64,000 nucleotides of DNA from Acidobacteriota bacterium (GTDB lineage Bacteria > Acidobacteriota > Vicinamibacteria > Fen-336). Of the stretch, positions 24,170 to 31,577 are shown in pieces. Within the stretch, counting starts at the first letter, position 1, and each line of letters opens with the position of its first letter. Made by a program: the position numbers and the translations under genes. The DNA lies in the NCBI GenBank assembly GCA_022340585.1, contig JAJDNS010000184.1, positions 1 through 64,000 on the forward strand, written 5' to 3'. Below the pieces are notes generated by a model that made no database searches, had not been told where the DNA came from, and saw nothing but the letters and a program-made list of their open reading frames with translations.

Positions 24170-25392
24170 CTCCGCAAATCGCCGAGAACGCTGGCGGCCA
24201 CCCGCTCACGGAACAGCTCGGAGGCAACGCGCTGCACGTCGTCGGCGGTGACCGCCTCGATCTCGTCCAGGAGCTCGTCGAGCGTGAAGGTCCGACCGAA
24301 GTAGATCTCCTCGCGGGCGAGCTGGCTCATGCGGGCCCCCGTGTACTCGAGGGAGAGAACCAGGCTCCCCTTGAGGTGGTCCTTGGCCCGGCGGAGCTCC
24401 TCCTCCCCGAGCTTCTCCGCGCACAGCCTCCGAATCTCCTCCAGAGTGAGGTGAATCACTTCCCGGACCGAGTCTCGGCTGGTCGCGGCGTATATGCTGA
24501 ACAGGCCGGCATCCGAGTAGGCAGTCACCCCGGAGGAGATCGAGTAGACGAGGCCACGCTTCTCGCGGATGTTCTGGAAGAGCCGCGAGGACATCGAGCC
24601 CCCGAGCACCGTGTTCAGGACGTAGCACCCGTAGCGGTCCGGGTCGGTCTGGGCGAGGCCGGCGGTGCCGAGGCAGATGTGGACCTGCTCCAGCTCCCGC
24701 TTCGAGCGCGTCACCACGCGGGTGACGGACCGCGGGGCCCGCCCGTTCGCGGGAGACCGTCTCGCCCGCAGTCCGCAGAAGTGGCGTCGCACGAGGGCAG
24801 ACGCCACCTCGTGCTCGAGATGTCCGGCGGCGGCGATCAGGATGTTGGAAGGCTGGTACACGCGGGCGAAGAACCGGGCGAGGTCCGCGCGGCGGAGTGG
24901 CCCCAGCGAGCGCTTCGACCCGAGGATGGAGCGTCCGAGAGGATGGCCGGGCCAGAACGCCTCGGCGAACAGCTCCATGACGAGGTCGTCGGGCGTGTCC
25001 TCGACCATGTTGATCTCTTCGAAGATGACCTTCTTCTCGCGGGCCATCTCCACGGGATCGAAGAGGGGGTTCATAACAATGTCGCCGAGGATGTCGACCG
25101 CCACCGAGAGGTGCTGGTCGAGGACCTTGAGGTGGAACGAGGCGTACTCCTTGGCGGTGAAGGCGTCCATGTGGCCACCGATCGAGTCCATCTCCTCGGC
25201 GATGCGCTCGGCGGAGCGGGTCTTCGTGCCTTTGAAGACCATGTGCTCGATGAAGTGGCTGATTCCGGTCTGTTCGGGCCGCTCGTGGCGGCTGCCCCGC
25301 TTGAGCCACACCCCCACGGCCACGCTTCGCACCTCGGGTATGGACTCGGTGATCAGGGTGAGGCCGTTGTCGAGGGTCTCCTTGACGATCAT
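24136..25392 (-). CDS. M16 family zinc peptidase (processing-peptidase-like)
   Basis: The 418-residue protein begins ETLDNGLTLITE and has the inverted zinc motif HFIEH in GISHFIEHMVFKGT with the distal Glu of the family further on (EEINMVEDTPDD). The C-terminal half carries GLVYSISSG. This is the short, mitochondrial-processing-peptidase-like class (YmxG/PqqL relatives) that degrades short peptides. No signal peptide is visible. It is first in an overlapping pair with the YycJ-like gene and has its own promoter (25443-25435). Confidence 0.94.
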   Translation of the reverse strand: MIVKETLDNGLTLITESIPEVRSVAVGVWLKRGSRHERPEQTGISHFIEHMVFKGTKTRSAERIAEEMDSIGGHMDAFTAKEYASFHLKVLDQHLSVAVDILGDIVMNPLFDPVEMAREKKVIFEEINMVEDTPDDLVMELFAEAFWPGHPLGRSILGSKRSLGPLRRADLARFFARVYQPSNILIAAAGHLEHEVASALVRRHFCGLRARRSPANGRAPRSVTRVVTRSKRELEQVHICLGTAGLAQTDPDRYGCYVLNTVLGGSMSSRLFQNIREKRGLVYSISSGVTAYSDAGLFSIYAATSRDSVREVIHLTLEEIRRLCAEKLGEEELRRAKDHLKGSLVLSLEYTGARMSQLAREEIYFGRTFTLDELLDEIEAVTADDVQRVASELFRERVAASVLGDLRRWRPREKDLVV

Positions 25393-25434
25393 CTGGGGAT
25401 TCAGGGGAGCCGCATCCGGGGAGCGCGGTGAGCC

Positions 25435-25443
25435 AGACTAGCA
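25435..25443 (-). promoter_or_regulatory. Extended -10 TGCTAGTCT for the M16 peptidase gene
   Basis: TGC-TAGTCT reads 25443-25435 on the minus strand, 42 bases before the ATG at 25392. It fits the TGNTANNNT pattern of this window. No clear -35 was found. Confidence 0.5.
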
Positions 25444-25487
25444 CATGCCGGACCCTCCGCTGCACCGCCCAACCCCGCGCCCGCGCC

Positions 25488-26621
25488 TCAGGGAGCGTCG
25501 GCCAGCCGCAGCACGACGGGCACGAGCGCTTCGGCGGCCATGCGGTGGGCCACCTCGTTGGGGTGGCGGTCCACGGGATGGACCCAGAGCCGGGAGGTGC
25601 GGTGACCCAGGAACACCGGGAGGAGGTCGAACCAGGGGATCCCGGCGCCGAGGCAGAAGCGTCCAACCGTCTCGTGGATGGGCGTGAACGGATAGGGCTC
25701 CTCGAGCCCGACGAAGAGCGGCCAGGCGACGACCAGGAAGCGCCCCCCCTGACGGTTCACCCGCCGGTCCATGTCGCGGATGATCCCCTGCGTGGAACGC
25801 CAGCCCTCTGCGTTGCCCTCGCCCCACATGTCGAGATACCACCGGGTCGTCTCCCGCCCCACCCGCCATGCGCTGACACGGTCGGCGACGAGATCCCAGG
25901 TGCGGGGGGTCAGGAACCCGGGAGGCGCGACGGTCTCGTCGGGCAGCCGCTCCCGGTCCAGAATCCAGTCGTTGATGTAGCTCTGCCGGGCCTGGAACTC
26001 CGGGGACCTCACGGCGTCGTTGAGAACGAGGGCGTAGACGAGGAGGTCGGGCTCGTAGCGCAGAGCTCCCTCGAATCCCTCCAGGAGCTTCGGGAAGTCC
26101 AGCCCCCGCCGCCCGCAGTTGCGCACCTCGAACCGGGCCGGCTGCTCCTCCTCCAGAAGGTCCCCCAGCACGCGGGCAACGGTGTGCTCCTCCTTCACTC
26201 CCTGGCCCTCGGTGAAGGAGTCTCCGAAGATCACGATCCGGTAGACTCCGCGCTTCCGGGCGGCCGGCGGCACGTCACGGAACCGCAGGTGGTTGTAGTG
26301 GGAGACCACCGCCCACGGGTGCCAGCGAGCGATGGACTCGAACCGATGGGGGGCGATGGAGAAGTAGCGCTCGTGGTTCGCCGGGTCGTGCAGGTTGATC
26401 TCGAAGTATCCCCGGGGATTCGAGGGGTAGCAGTCCAGCAGCGTTGTCCAGCCCGCGTCCACGATGCGACGGGTGGCGAGGCGACGCTCGGGGGTGAATC
26501 CCATGATCCGCAGCGCGACCTCGACGATCAGGAGAGCCAGCAGCACCGAAGCCAGCGCCAGGGCGAGGTTGCCCAGCCAGGCGCGTGTGGGGATCCGGGT
26601 CCCTCGGCGTTCTCCAGACAT
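25488..26621 (-). CDS. Membrane-anchored SGNH/GDSL hydrolase-like protein
   Basis: The 377-residue protein has one N-terminal TM helix (about 17-40) and an extracytoplasmic SGNH domain: block I FGDSFTEGQG, an LVLND segment as block III and a terminal block with HPVDRHPNEVAH. Such proteins act as esterases or acetyl transfer/removal enzymes on envelope glycans. Neighbours are a divergent GT-like membrane protein and, further on, GT39 enzymes, so work on a glycan is plausible. The exact substrate is unknown. Confidence 0.82.
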   Translation of the reverse strand: MSGERRGTRIPTRAWLGNLALALASVLLALLIVEVALRIMGFTPERRLATRRIVDAGWTTLLDCYPSNPRGYFEINLHDPANHERYFSIAPHRFESIARWHPWAVVSHYNHLRFRDVPPAARKRGVYRIVIFGDSFTEGQGVKEEHTVARVLGDLLEEEQPARFEVRNCGRRGLDFPKLLEGFEGALRYEPDLLVYALVLNDAVRSPEFQARQSYINDWILDRERLPDETVAPPGFLTPRTWDLVADRVSAWRVGRETTRWYLDMWGEGNAEGWRSTQGIIRDMDRRVNRQGGRFLVVAWPLFVGLEEPYPFTPIHETVGRFCLGAGIPWFDLLPVFLGHRTSRLWVHPVDRHPNEVAHRMAAEALVPVVLRLADAP

Positions 26622-26673
26622 CGGCGGTGACCACTCCGGGCCGGAGAGCTTCGGCCTCCCGGCGCGAGGAGCC

Positions 26674-26691
26674 AGCCTAGCATGCTAGACT
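26674..26691. promoter_or_regulatory. Palindromic bidirectional extended -10
   Basis: CTAGCATGCTAG (26678-26689) is a perfect 12-base palindrome. On the plus strand it gives TGCTAGACT (-10 at 26686-26691) for the membrane protein gene at 26707. On the minus strand it gives TGCTAGGCT (-10 at 26679-26674) for the SGNH gene at 26621. Transcription both ways from overlapping sites would be mutually exclusive at any moment. Confidence 0.6.
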
Positions 26692-26706
26692 CCGCGCCGG
26701 TCTTCC

Positions 26707-28197
26707 ATGCCCAGCCTCGAAGCGAACGGAGACCGGGCCCGGATCCTGGGCATCGCCGCCCTCATCTCGCTCCCCGTCCTGGCGTCGATTCCGTTCGACC
26801 TGGCTCCCCTGGTGCGAGGGCCGGCTCCCTATCCGCCCGAGTGGCGGTGGGCCTTCCGACCGGAAGGCCCGGCGCAGCCTCTGCTCGCGGCCGGGGGCTG
26901 TCTCTTCGGACTGCTGGCGCTCCTTTGGGTCTCGGGGAGGGCCGGGACCGGCCGCCATCCCATCGCGATCTCACGGGCCCTCGTCGCCGGAGCGGTGGTG
27001 CTGGGATTCGGCCTGCAGATCGCCCTGCTCGCCCGCGAGCCCGGTCGTCCCCTGCGCACGATGCTCTCGCGAACCCGGTCTCGCTCCTACAGCTCCTACC
27101 ACGCGGTGGCCATCTCCCCGGAAGCCCGTGACCCGAGGACGTTCCTCCGCCACCATGCCGACCGACTCCGCGGTCAGGCCCGATCGGCCAAGCACGCCGC
27201 CACTCACCCGCCGGGGCCGGTGCTCTTCTACCGGGCGATGCTCGCCCTGTGCGAGGGTTCTCCGAAGGTCACCGATGGGCTCCTCGCCACCGCCGGCGTT
27301 CGGGACCGGGAGTCTCGACCGCCGGCAACGCGTCCGGCACGGGCGGCCGCTCTCCTCGGGGCTCTTCTCCTCGGACTGCTGGGGTCCCTCGCCGCCTGGC
27401 CGATCGCGCACCTCGGGACGGCGCTCGGGGTGGCCCGCCCGGCGGCGGCGCGCCTGGCCCTGCTCTGGGCCATGCTCCCCGGCCCGGCCCTTCAAACGCC
27501 CCAGCTCGATCAGGCTCTGGCGCTCCCCGTCGCGGGGGCCACGACGCTCCTGCTGGCCGCGAGCCAGCGCAGGGAAGGCGTGGCGTGGAGAGCCGTCCTG
27601 GCGGGCGTGCTGGGAGGAATGGCTCTGTTCACCTCGTACGGAGCGGCGGCCTTTCTCGCCATTGGCGGCCTCGCCGCCCTCGCGGCGGCCGACGGGGCGA
27701 CGAGTCTTCGGCGCGCACTGGCCGGTGTGGCCGCCGGCAGCGTCGCCGGGCTCACGTCCTTCGGTGTTCCCGCCCTCTTCGGTCACCACCCGGTGCGAGC
27801 CATGCTCACCGCGCTCTCCATCCACCGCGAGATCTACACCACACCGCGTAGCTACGCCCTCTGGCTCCTGTTCAACCCCCTCGACTTTGCGCTCTTCCTG
27901 GGCCTCCCGGTGGCGGTGACCGGCCTCCTCGTCCTGGCCGGAACCGCCCGCCACGTGGCCGACGGGGGCGCCACTCCCATCACCCGCTTCCGGCTGGTCA
28001 CCTTTGCCGGAATGGCCGCCCTCCTCGCCCTCGGGGTGACCCGCGGCGAGGTGGGGCGCCTCTGGATCCCCCTGATGCCGCTGGTGCTCGTCGCGAGCCT
28101 CGCGGCCGGCAACGCGCCCGGCCGGAGGGAGTCGCTCGTCCACGCCACGCTGCTCGCCGCCTTCACCCTGGCGATGGGCAGCTACTGGGTGATCTGA
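26707..28197 (+). CDS. Multi-pass membrane protein, glycosyltransferase (GT-C)-like
   Basis: The 496-residue protein has about nine to ten TM helices, with a first-loop segment and a HAATHPPGPVLFYRAML motif that resembles the HPP/KHPPG signature of GT39/GT-C enzymes. It is Ala/Leu/Gly-rich with few charged loops. It probably transfers a sugar from a polyprenyl carrier, but the catalytic acidic pair near TM1 is not obvious (DLAPLV), so the assignment is tentative. The 3' end overlaps the convergent GT39 gene by 16 bases. Confidence 0.65.
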   Translation: MPSLEANGDRARILGIAALISLPVLASIPFDLAPLVRGPAPYPPEWRWAFRPEGPAQPLLAAGGCLFGLLALLWVSGRAGTGRHPIAISRALVAGAVVLGFGLQIALLAREPGRPLRTMLSRTRSRSYSSYHAVAISPEARDPRTFLRHHADRLRGQARSAKHAATHPPGPVLFYRAMLALCEGSPKVTDGLLATAGVRDRESRPPATRPARAAALLGALLLGLLGSLAAWPIAHLGTALGVARPAAARLALLWAMLPGPALQTPQLDQALALPVAGATTLLLAASQRREGVAWRAVLAGVLGGMALFTSYGAAAFLAIGGLAALAAADGATSLRRALAGVAAGSVAGLTSFGVPALFGHHPVRAMLTALSIHREIYTTPRSYALWLLFNPLDFALFLGLPVAVTGLLVLAGTARHVADGGATPITRFRLVTFAGMAALLALGVTRGEVGRLWIPLMPLVLVASLAAGNAPGRRESLVHATLLAAFTLAMGSYWVI

Positions 28198-29939
28198 GCC
28201 TCCGCTTCGCCGGGAGGCCACCGGAAGTCGGCGCGGTAGACGAGGATCGACCGACCGACTCGACCGGCCGGCGTCAGCCGGCGCAGTCGCTCCATCATCG
28301 AGCGGTCCTCGGGGTCGAGGTAGACCCCCTGGAGGTTGGTGGCGCTCACCGCGACGATGTCGCCGGGATGGATCTCGCGCGTCACCCGGGGCGGGTGGGG
28401 TGCCGAGTAGCCGGGGAGCCGCTCCCCGCGGATGCCGTAGTAGGACGGGGAGGCGCTGCCGAAGTACGACAGCTTGAGGCTCGTCACGCCGTGGGCGTCC
28501 ATCCATTTCTTCAGCCGCTTCAGGTCCTGCCCCCAGTCGAGGTTGGAGTCCACGAGAAGCCGCCAGCCGCGGGTTGGCCCGCCGCCGATCTCGTTGAAGT
28601 ACGCGAGGTGATGGGGGTGGTTGGCGAGAGTCCCCGCCCCGTACCAGGCCCCGAGCACGGCGACGAAGGCGAGCCCCACCGGCCGCCGCCACCGGACCAG
28701 GCTGGCGGCCGCCTCCCCCGCCGCCACCAGGAGGAAGGGCAGGATCGGGAGCAGGTGCCGATGACCGATCTGGAGACCCCGGCCCATCGTGAGCCCGATG
28801 TAGATGGCCACGGGGGCCCACAAGAAGACCGCCGTGCGCCGCGGCAGTCGCGGTATCCGGACGAGAGCGAGCAGGGTCAGGATGAGCAGGGGGATCGGGG
28901 TCTTCAGGAGGAACGTGACCAGGAAGTAGTCCGGGAACCCGTCGTCCGACAGCCGACCCAGCAGGAAGGTCGGTCGCCTCGCGGAGTGCTCCATCACGAA
29001 GAGGAGACCCCGAGCATAGTCCTCGGGCAGCAGGCCGAGGTCGGCGGCACCCACCAGGGCGCCCTGCCAGGTCCCCTCCGGGGCTGCCTCGAGAGGGGCA
29101 CGGAGCGACGCCCGCACCACGGGATCGGGCGAGAGGGCGCCGCGAAAGCCATAGGACGCCCAGACCACGACGAGGGCCAGCCCTCCGATCGCGACGAGAA
29201 GCCCGAGGACGAGACGGATCCGGCGACCCGCCCCGGTGACGGCCCGTGCGGGCCCCGAGAGGGCCGACTCGAGGGGTCCCTTCCCCCAGACCGCCACCGC
29301 CCCGAGAAACACGAGGACCGGGGCCAGCACGAGCCCCGAGAACTTCGTCGCCAGCGCGGCGCCGGCCGCGAGTCCGGTCGCCAGGAGCCGACCCCACGTG
29401 GCGCGCTCGGTGAGGCGATCAAACGCGGCGACGGTGAGGAAGACGAAGAGGGCGAGACCCACGTCGGTGGTGACGAGGTTGCCGTGGGCGAGGAGATCGG
29501 GGGAAAGAACGGCGAGGGCGAGCGTGGCCGCTCCGGCGACCGGGCCCGCCAGACGCCGCGCCCGGAGGAAGAGGGCACTCAGAAGCAGGAGCGTGAGGAC
29601 CAGCACCGAAAGCCGGGCCAGGAGAAGCAGGCGGTCGGCGTCGTTCCAGACGTAGAGGAACCGCCTGCCGAACTCCCACTGCCGCCCCATCCGCCAGGCG
29701 AGGTCGTCCGTCCTCACCTTCGGGGCCACGGCCAGCAGCGGGGCGGCGGCCAGGAGCTTGACCAGCGGGGGCTGCTCGGGGTTCAGCCGATGATCGCCGA
29801 GAGCGAGGTGGGTGTAGCCGGCGGGCAGGTGGGCCCCCTCGTCGAACGTGGCGGCGTTGCCGAGCAGCGTGTGCACCGCGAGGGCCGCGTGGACGGCGAG
29901 CCCGCAGGCGAGGAGCAGACCGGCGTGCTGCCTACTCAC
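28182..29939 (-). CDS. Glycosyltransferase family 39 protein
   Basis: The 585-residue protein has about ten TM helices. The acidic NAATFDEGAHLPAGYTHL loop after TM1 is the GT39 catalytic motif, followed by NPEQPPLVKLLAA (HPP-like) and LVTTDVGLALFVF. A soluble C-terminal domain (about 470-585) has NLDWGQDLKRLKKW and SYFGSASPSYYG, common in this subfamily. It transfers mannose or another sugar from a dolichol/undecaprenyl-phosphate donor on the outer face of the membrane. The start is a GTG at 29937-29939. Confidence 0.9.
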   Translation of the reverse strand: MSRQHAGLLLACGLAVHAALAVHTLLGNAATFDEGAHLPAGYTHLALGDHRLNPEQPPLVKLLAAAPLLAVAPKVRTDDLAWRMGRQWEFGRRFLYVWNDADRLLLLARLSVLVLTLLLLSALFLRARRLAGPVAGAATLALAVLSPDLLAHGNLVTTDVGLALFVFLTVAAFDRLTERATWGRLLATGLAAGAALATKFSGLVLAPVLVFLGAVAVWGKGPLESALSGPARAVTGAGRRIRLVLGLLVAIGGLALVVVWASYGFRGALSPDPVVRASLRAPLEAAPEGTWQGALVGAADLGLLPEDYARGLLFVMEHSARRPTFLLGRLSDDGFPDYFLVTFLLKTPIPLLILTLLALVRIPRLPRRTAVFLWAPVAIYIGLTMGRGLQIGHRHLLPILPFLLVAAGEAAASLVRWRRPVGLAFVAVLGAWYGAGTLANHPHHLAYFNEIGGGPTRGWRLLVDSNLDWGQDLKRLKKWMDAHGVTSLKLSYFGSASPSYYGIRGERLPGYSAPHPPRVTREIHPGDIVAVSATNLQGVYLDPEDRSMMERLRRLTPAGRVGRSILVYRADFRWPPGEAEAQITQ

Positions 29940-30124
29940 GGCGAGGCACCATCCCCTCAGCTTCCGACGTGCTGCCTACAGCCGAGGAGCGCGACCAGGC
30001 GGTGTCTGGGCGGAGGGCCCCTGGCGGTCGAGTCACAACCGCCCTTCTACCCGATCGTCGTGGCCGCCGTCCACCGCACGACCGGAGACTGCGCGCGAGG
30101 CAGCCCCATCGGGCCCCTGCCGGC

Positions 30125-30142
30125 CGTCGCGACGTCGCGACG
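30125..30142. promoter_or_regulatory. 18-base perfect palindrome, candidate operator
   Basis: CGTCGCGACGTCGCGACG at 30125-30142 equals its own reverse complement. It covers the position where the -35 of the promoter at 30149-30157 would be, and that -35 is poor, so a dimeric regulator bound here could control the SGNH lipoprotein gene. The rest of 29940-30124 shows nothing clear. Confidence 0.45.
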
Positions 30143-30148
30143 TCGGAG

Positions 30149-30157
30149 TGCTAGCAT
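30149..30157 (+). promoter_or_regulatory. Extended -10 TGCTAGCAT
   Basis: TGC-TAGCAT (-10 at 30152-30157) fits the window's TGNTANNNT pattern. Start near 30164 leaves a leader of about 255 bases before the SGNH lipoprotein ATG at 30419. Confidence 0.5.
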
Positions 30158-30159
30158 AG

Positions 30160-30418
30160 TGGTGGGTGCCAGCGCGTGGCCTCCGGACGCCAAGATGCTC
30201 CTGCTCTATGGCTTGGCCGAGAAGGCACCGCCACCGGCCCTGGCGGGAGAGTTTCGCCCGCGGGCTCGGATGTCACGTCTTCACCGAGTGGGCGAGGGAG
30301 GCCAGCAGGGAGGAAGATGGCAGTCGGAAGGAAGGGAAAAGGTCGCGAGCGGAGCGCCCGCCGGAGGTGGCCCCGGCTGGCTGGCGCGCGTCGATCGACC
30401 CCCCCGGAGCTGGTGACG
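30160..30418 (+). promoter_or_regulatory. Long structured 5' leader, possible cis-regulatory RNA of unknown class
   Basis: GGTGCC (about 30165-30170) pairs with GGCACC (about 30223-30228), flanked by GTGG/CCAC, closing a helix. Inside it GCGT pairs with ACGC, and GCCAAG with CTTGGC around a 17-base loop. This resembles a three-way junction. A further GCGGG/CCCGC hairpin with an AGAG loop follows at about 30244-30261. I compared it by eye with c-di-GMP, glycine, cobalamin, TPP and SAH riboswitches and did not get a match. A 73-codon frame at 30195-30416 is not protein-like. Confidence 0.35.
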
Positions 30419-31444
30419 ATGGCCGGGGCTCGCCACCTGGCTCTCGTCGTCGTGGGGCTCGCCTTCGGCTCCTGCGGTGGCGGATCCTCGCCGCCCACCA
30501 CCCCGACCCCGACCCCGACCGCTCCCCCGGGCAACCACTCCCTCACCGCGACTGTCTACTACGACTTTCTTCGCAACAGCGCTCTCGATCCCGAGGAGAC
30601 CGTTCGATTCGGAGATGTGGAGATCCAGATCGGAGGCGGCTCCGGAGTCTCGCACGCGGGAACGGGAGAGGCTCTGGTCCAGGGGATCTCGGCCGGTAGC
30701 CATCAGGTCGCCATCGAGACCTCGACCCTGCCCCCCTTCTTCATCCTCGGCACCGAGCGCACGGTCGAGGTTCCCGCGGACACGGAGGTCCTGGTCCCGG
30801 TGGCGCTGCCGATCAGGCAGAACCAGGCGTTCCGCTATCTCTCCACCGGAGACAGCATCGCCGAGGGCACGGGCTCCAGCGACGGAGAGGGATACCGGTC
30901 CGTCCTCAACTCGATGCTGAGCGGCTACTACGACATGCCCATCGACATCAAGTACCGCGGTCGGAGCGGCGGGACGAGCGAGTACGGAGCCAGCCGGACC
31001 CAGCGGGATCTCGATCTCGTCAAACCCGCCTACACGCTGATTGCCTGGGGCACCAACGACTACAACCACTGCGGAGCGCCCGCGACCTGCGACACCGTCC
31101 CGAACCTTCGCTCCATGGTGCAGATGGTGAAGGCGGCCAGCAGCATGCCCTGTGTGGCCACGATCACTCCTGCGAATCCAATCCACGATGGCGCCGAAGG
31201 CCGCAACGCGTGGATCGCGGAGATGAACGAGATGATCAAGGCGATGGCCCGCGAGGAGGGGGCGCTCGTGGTCGATCTCCACGCGGCGTTCATGGCGGCG
31301 GGCAACCCGCCCAGCCTCTACTCCGATCACATCCATCCGAGCCCCCAGGGGTACGATCGGATGGCTCGGACCTGGTTCGACGCCCTGACGCTTCCCCGCG
31401 CGTTGACCCCGTCGGCTGCCTTCGTGCGGGTCGACGGGCCCTGA
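30419..31444 (+). CDS. SGNH/GDSL hydrolase lipoprotein
   Basis: The 341-residue product has a signal peptide ending LAFGSC (Cys18 as the lipidated residue) and a Pro-Thr linker. A beta-rich domain (about 40-135) resembles a carbohydrate-binding or SdrD-like Ig domain (TATVYYDFLRNSALD). A SGNH domain then follows with STGDSIAEG, WGTNDYNH and the Asp-His pair in SDHIHPSPQGY. It probably de-esterifies an extracellular glycan or lipid at the outer envelope. ATG 30419 is chosen because the signal peptide begins there; the upstream frame is leader. Confidence 0.87.
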   Translation: MAGARHLALVVVGLAFGSCGGGSSPPTTPTPTPTAPPGNHSLTATVYYDFLRNSALDPEETVRFGDVEIQIGGGSGVSHAGTGEALVQGISAGSHQVAIETSTLPPFFILGTERTVEVPADTEVLVPVALPIRQNQAFRYLSTGDSIAEGTGSSDGEGYRSVLNSMLSGYYDMPIDIKYRGRSGGTSEYGASRTQRDLDLVKPAYTLIAWGTNDYNHCGAPATCDTVPNLRSMVQMVKAASSMPCVATITPANPIHDGAEGRNAWIAEMNEMIKAMAREEGALVVDLHAAFMAAGNPPSLYSDHIHPSPQGYDRMARTWFDALTLPRALTPSAAFVRVDGP

Positions 31445-31556
31445 GACGCGCTCCCTTCGGCGCCGGGAGACTCGCGCCGCCGCCGCCAGGCCGCCGGCGG
31501 CATCTCCGTCGCTGATCCCGTCGTGATCGACGTCGCCGACCCGCGTCCTGGCAGCG

Positions 31557-31565
31557 TGGTATCCT
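31557..31565 (+). promoter_or_regulatory. Extended -10 TGGTATCCT for the outer-membrane protein gene
   Basis: TGG-TATCCT (-10 at 31560-31565) ends 12 bases before ATG 31578, so the leader is only about six bases. The -35 is weak. Confidence 0.5.
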
Positions 31566-31577
31566 GCCCCCGCGTCG

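Noticed and set aside
27000-29400. Large antisense frames opposite the GT39-like genes
   Set aside because: Highly skewed Arg/Pro/Gly/Ala composition without any family motif; both GT-like genes have clear TM and HPP motifs on their own strand.
30195-30416. 73-codon frame before the SGNH lipoprotein gene
   Set aside because: No ribosome-binding site, low-complexity Arg/Gly/Pro composition, and the DNA is better explained as a structured leader.
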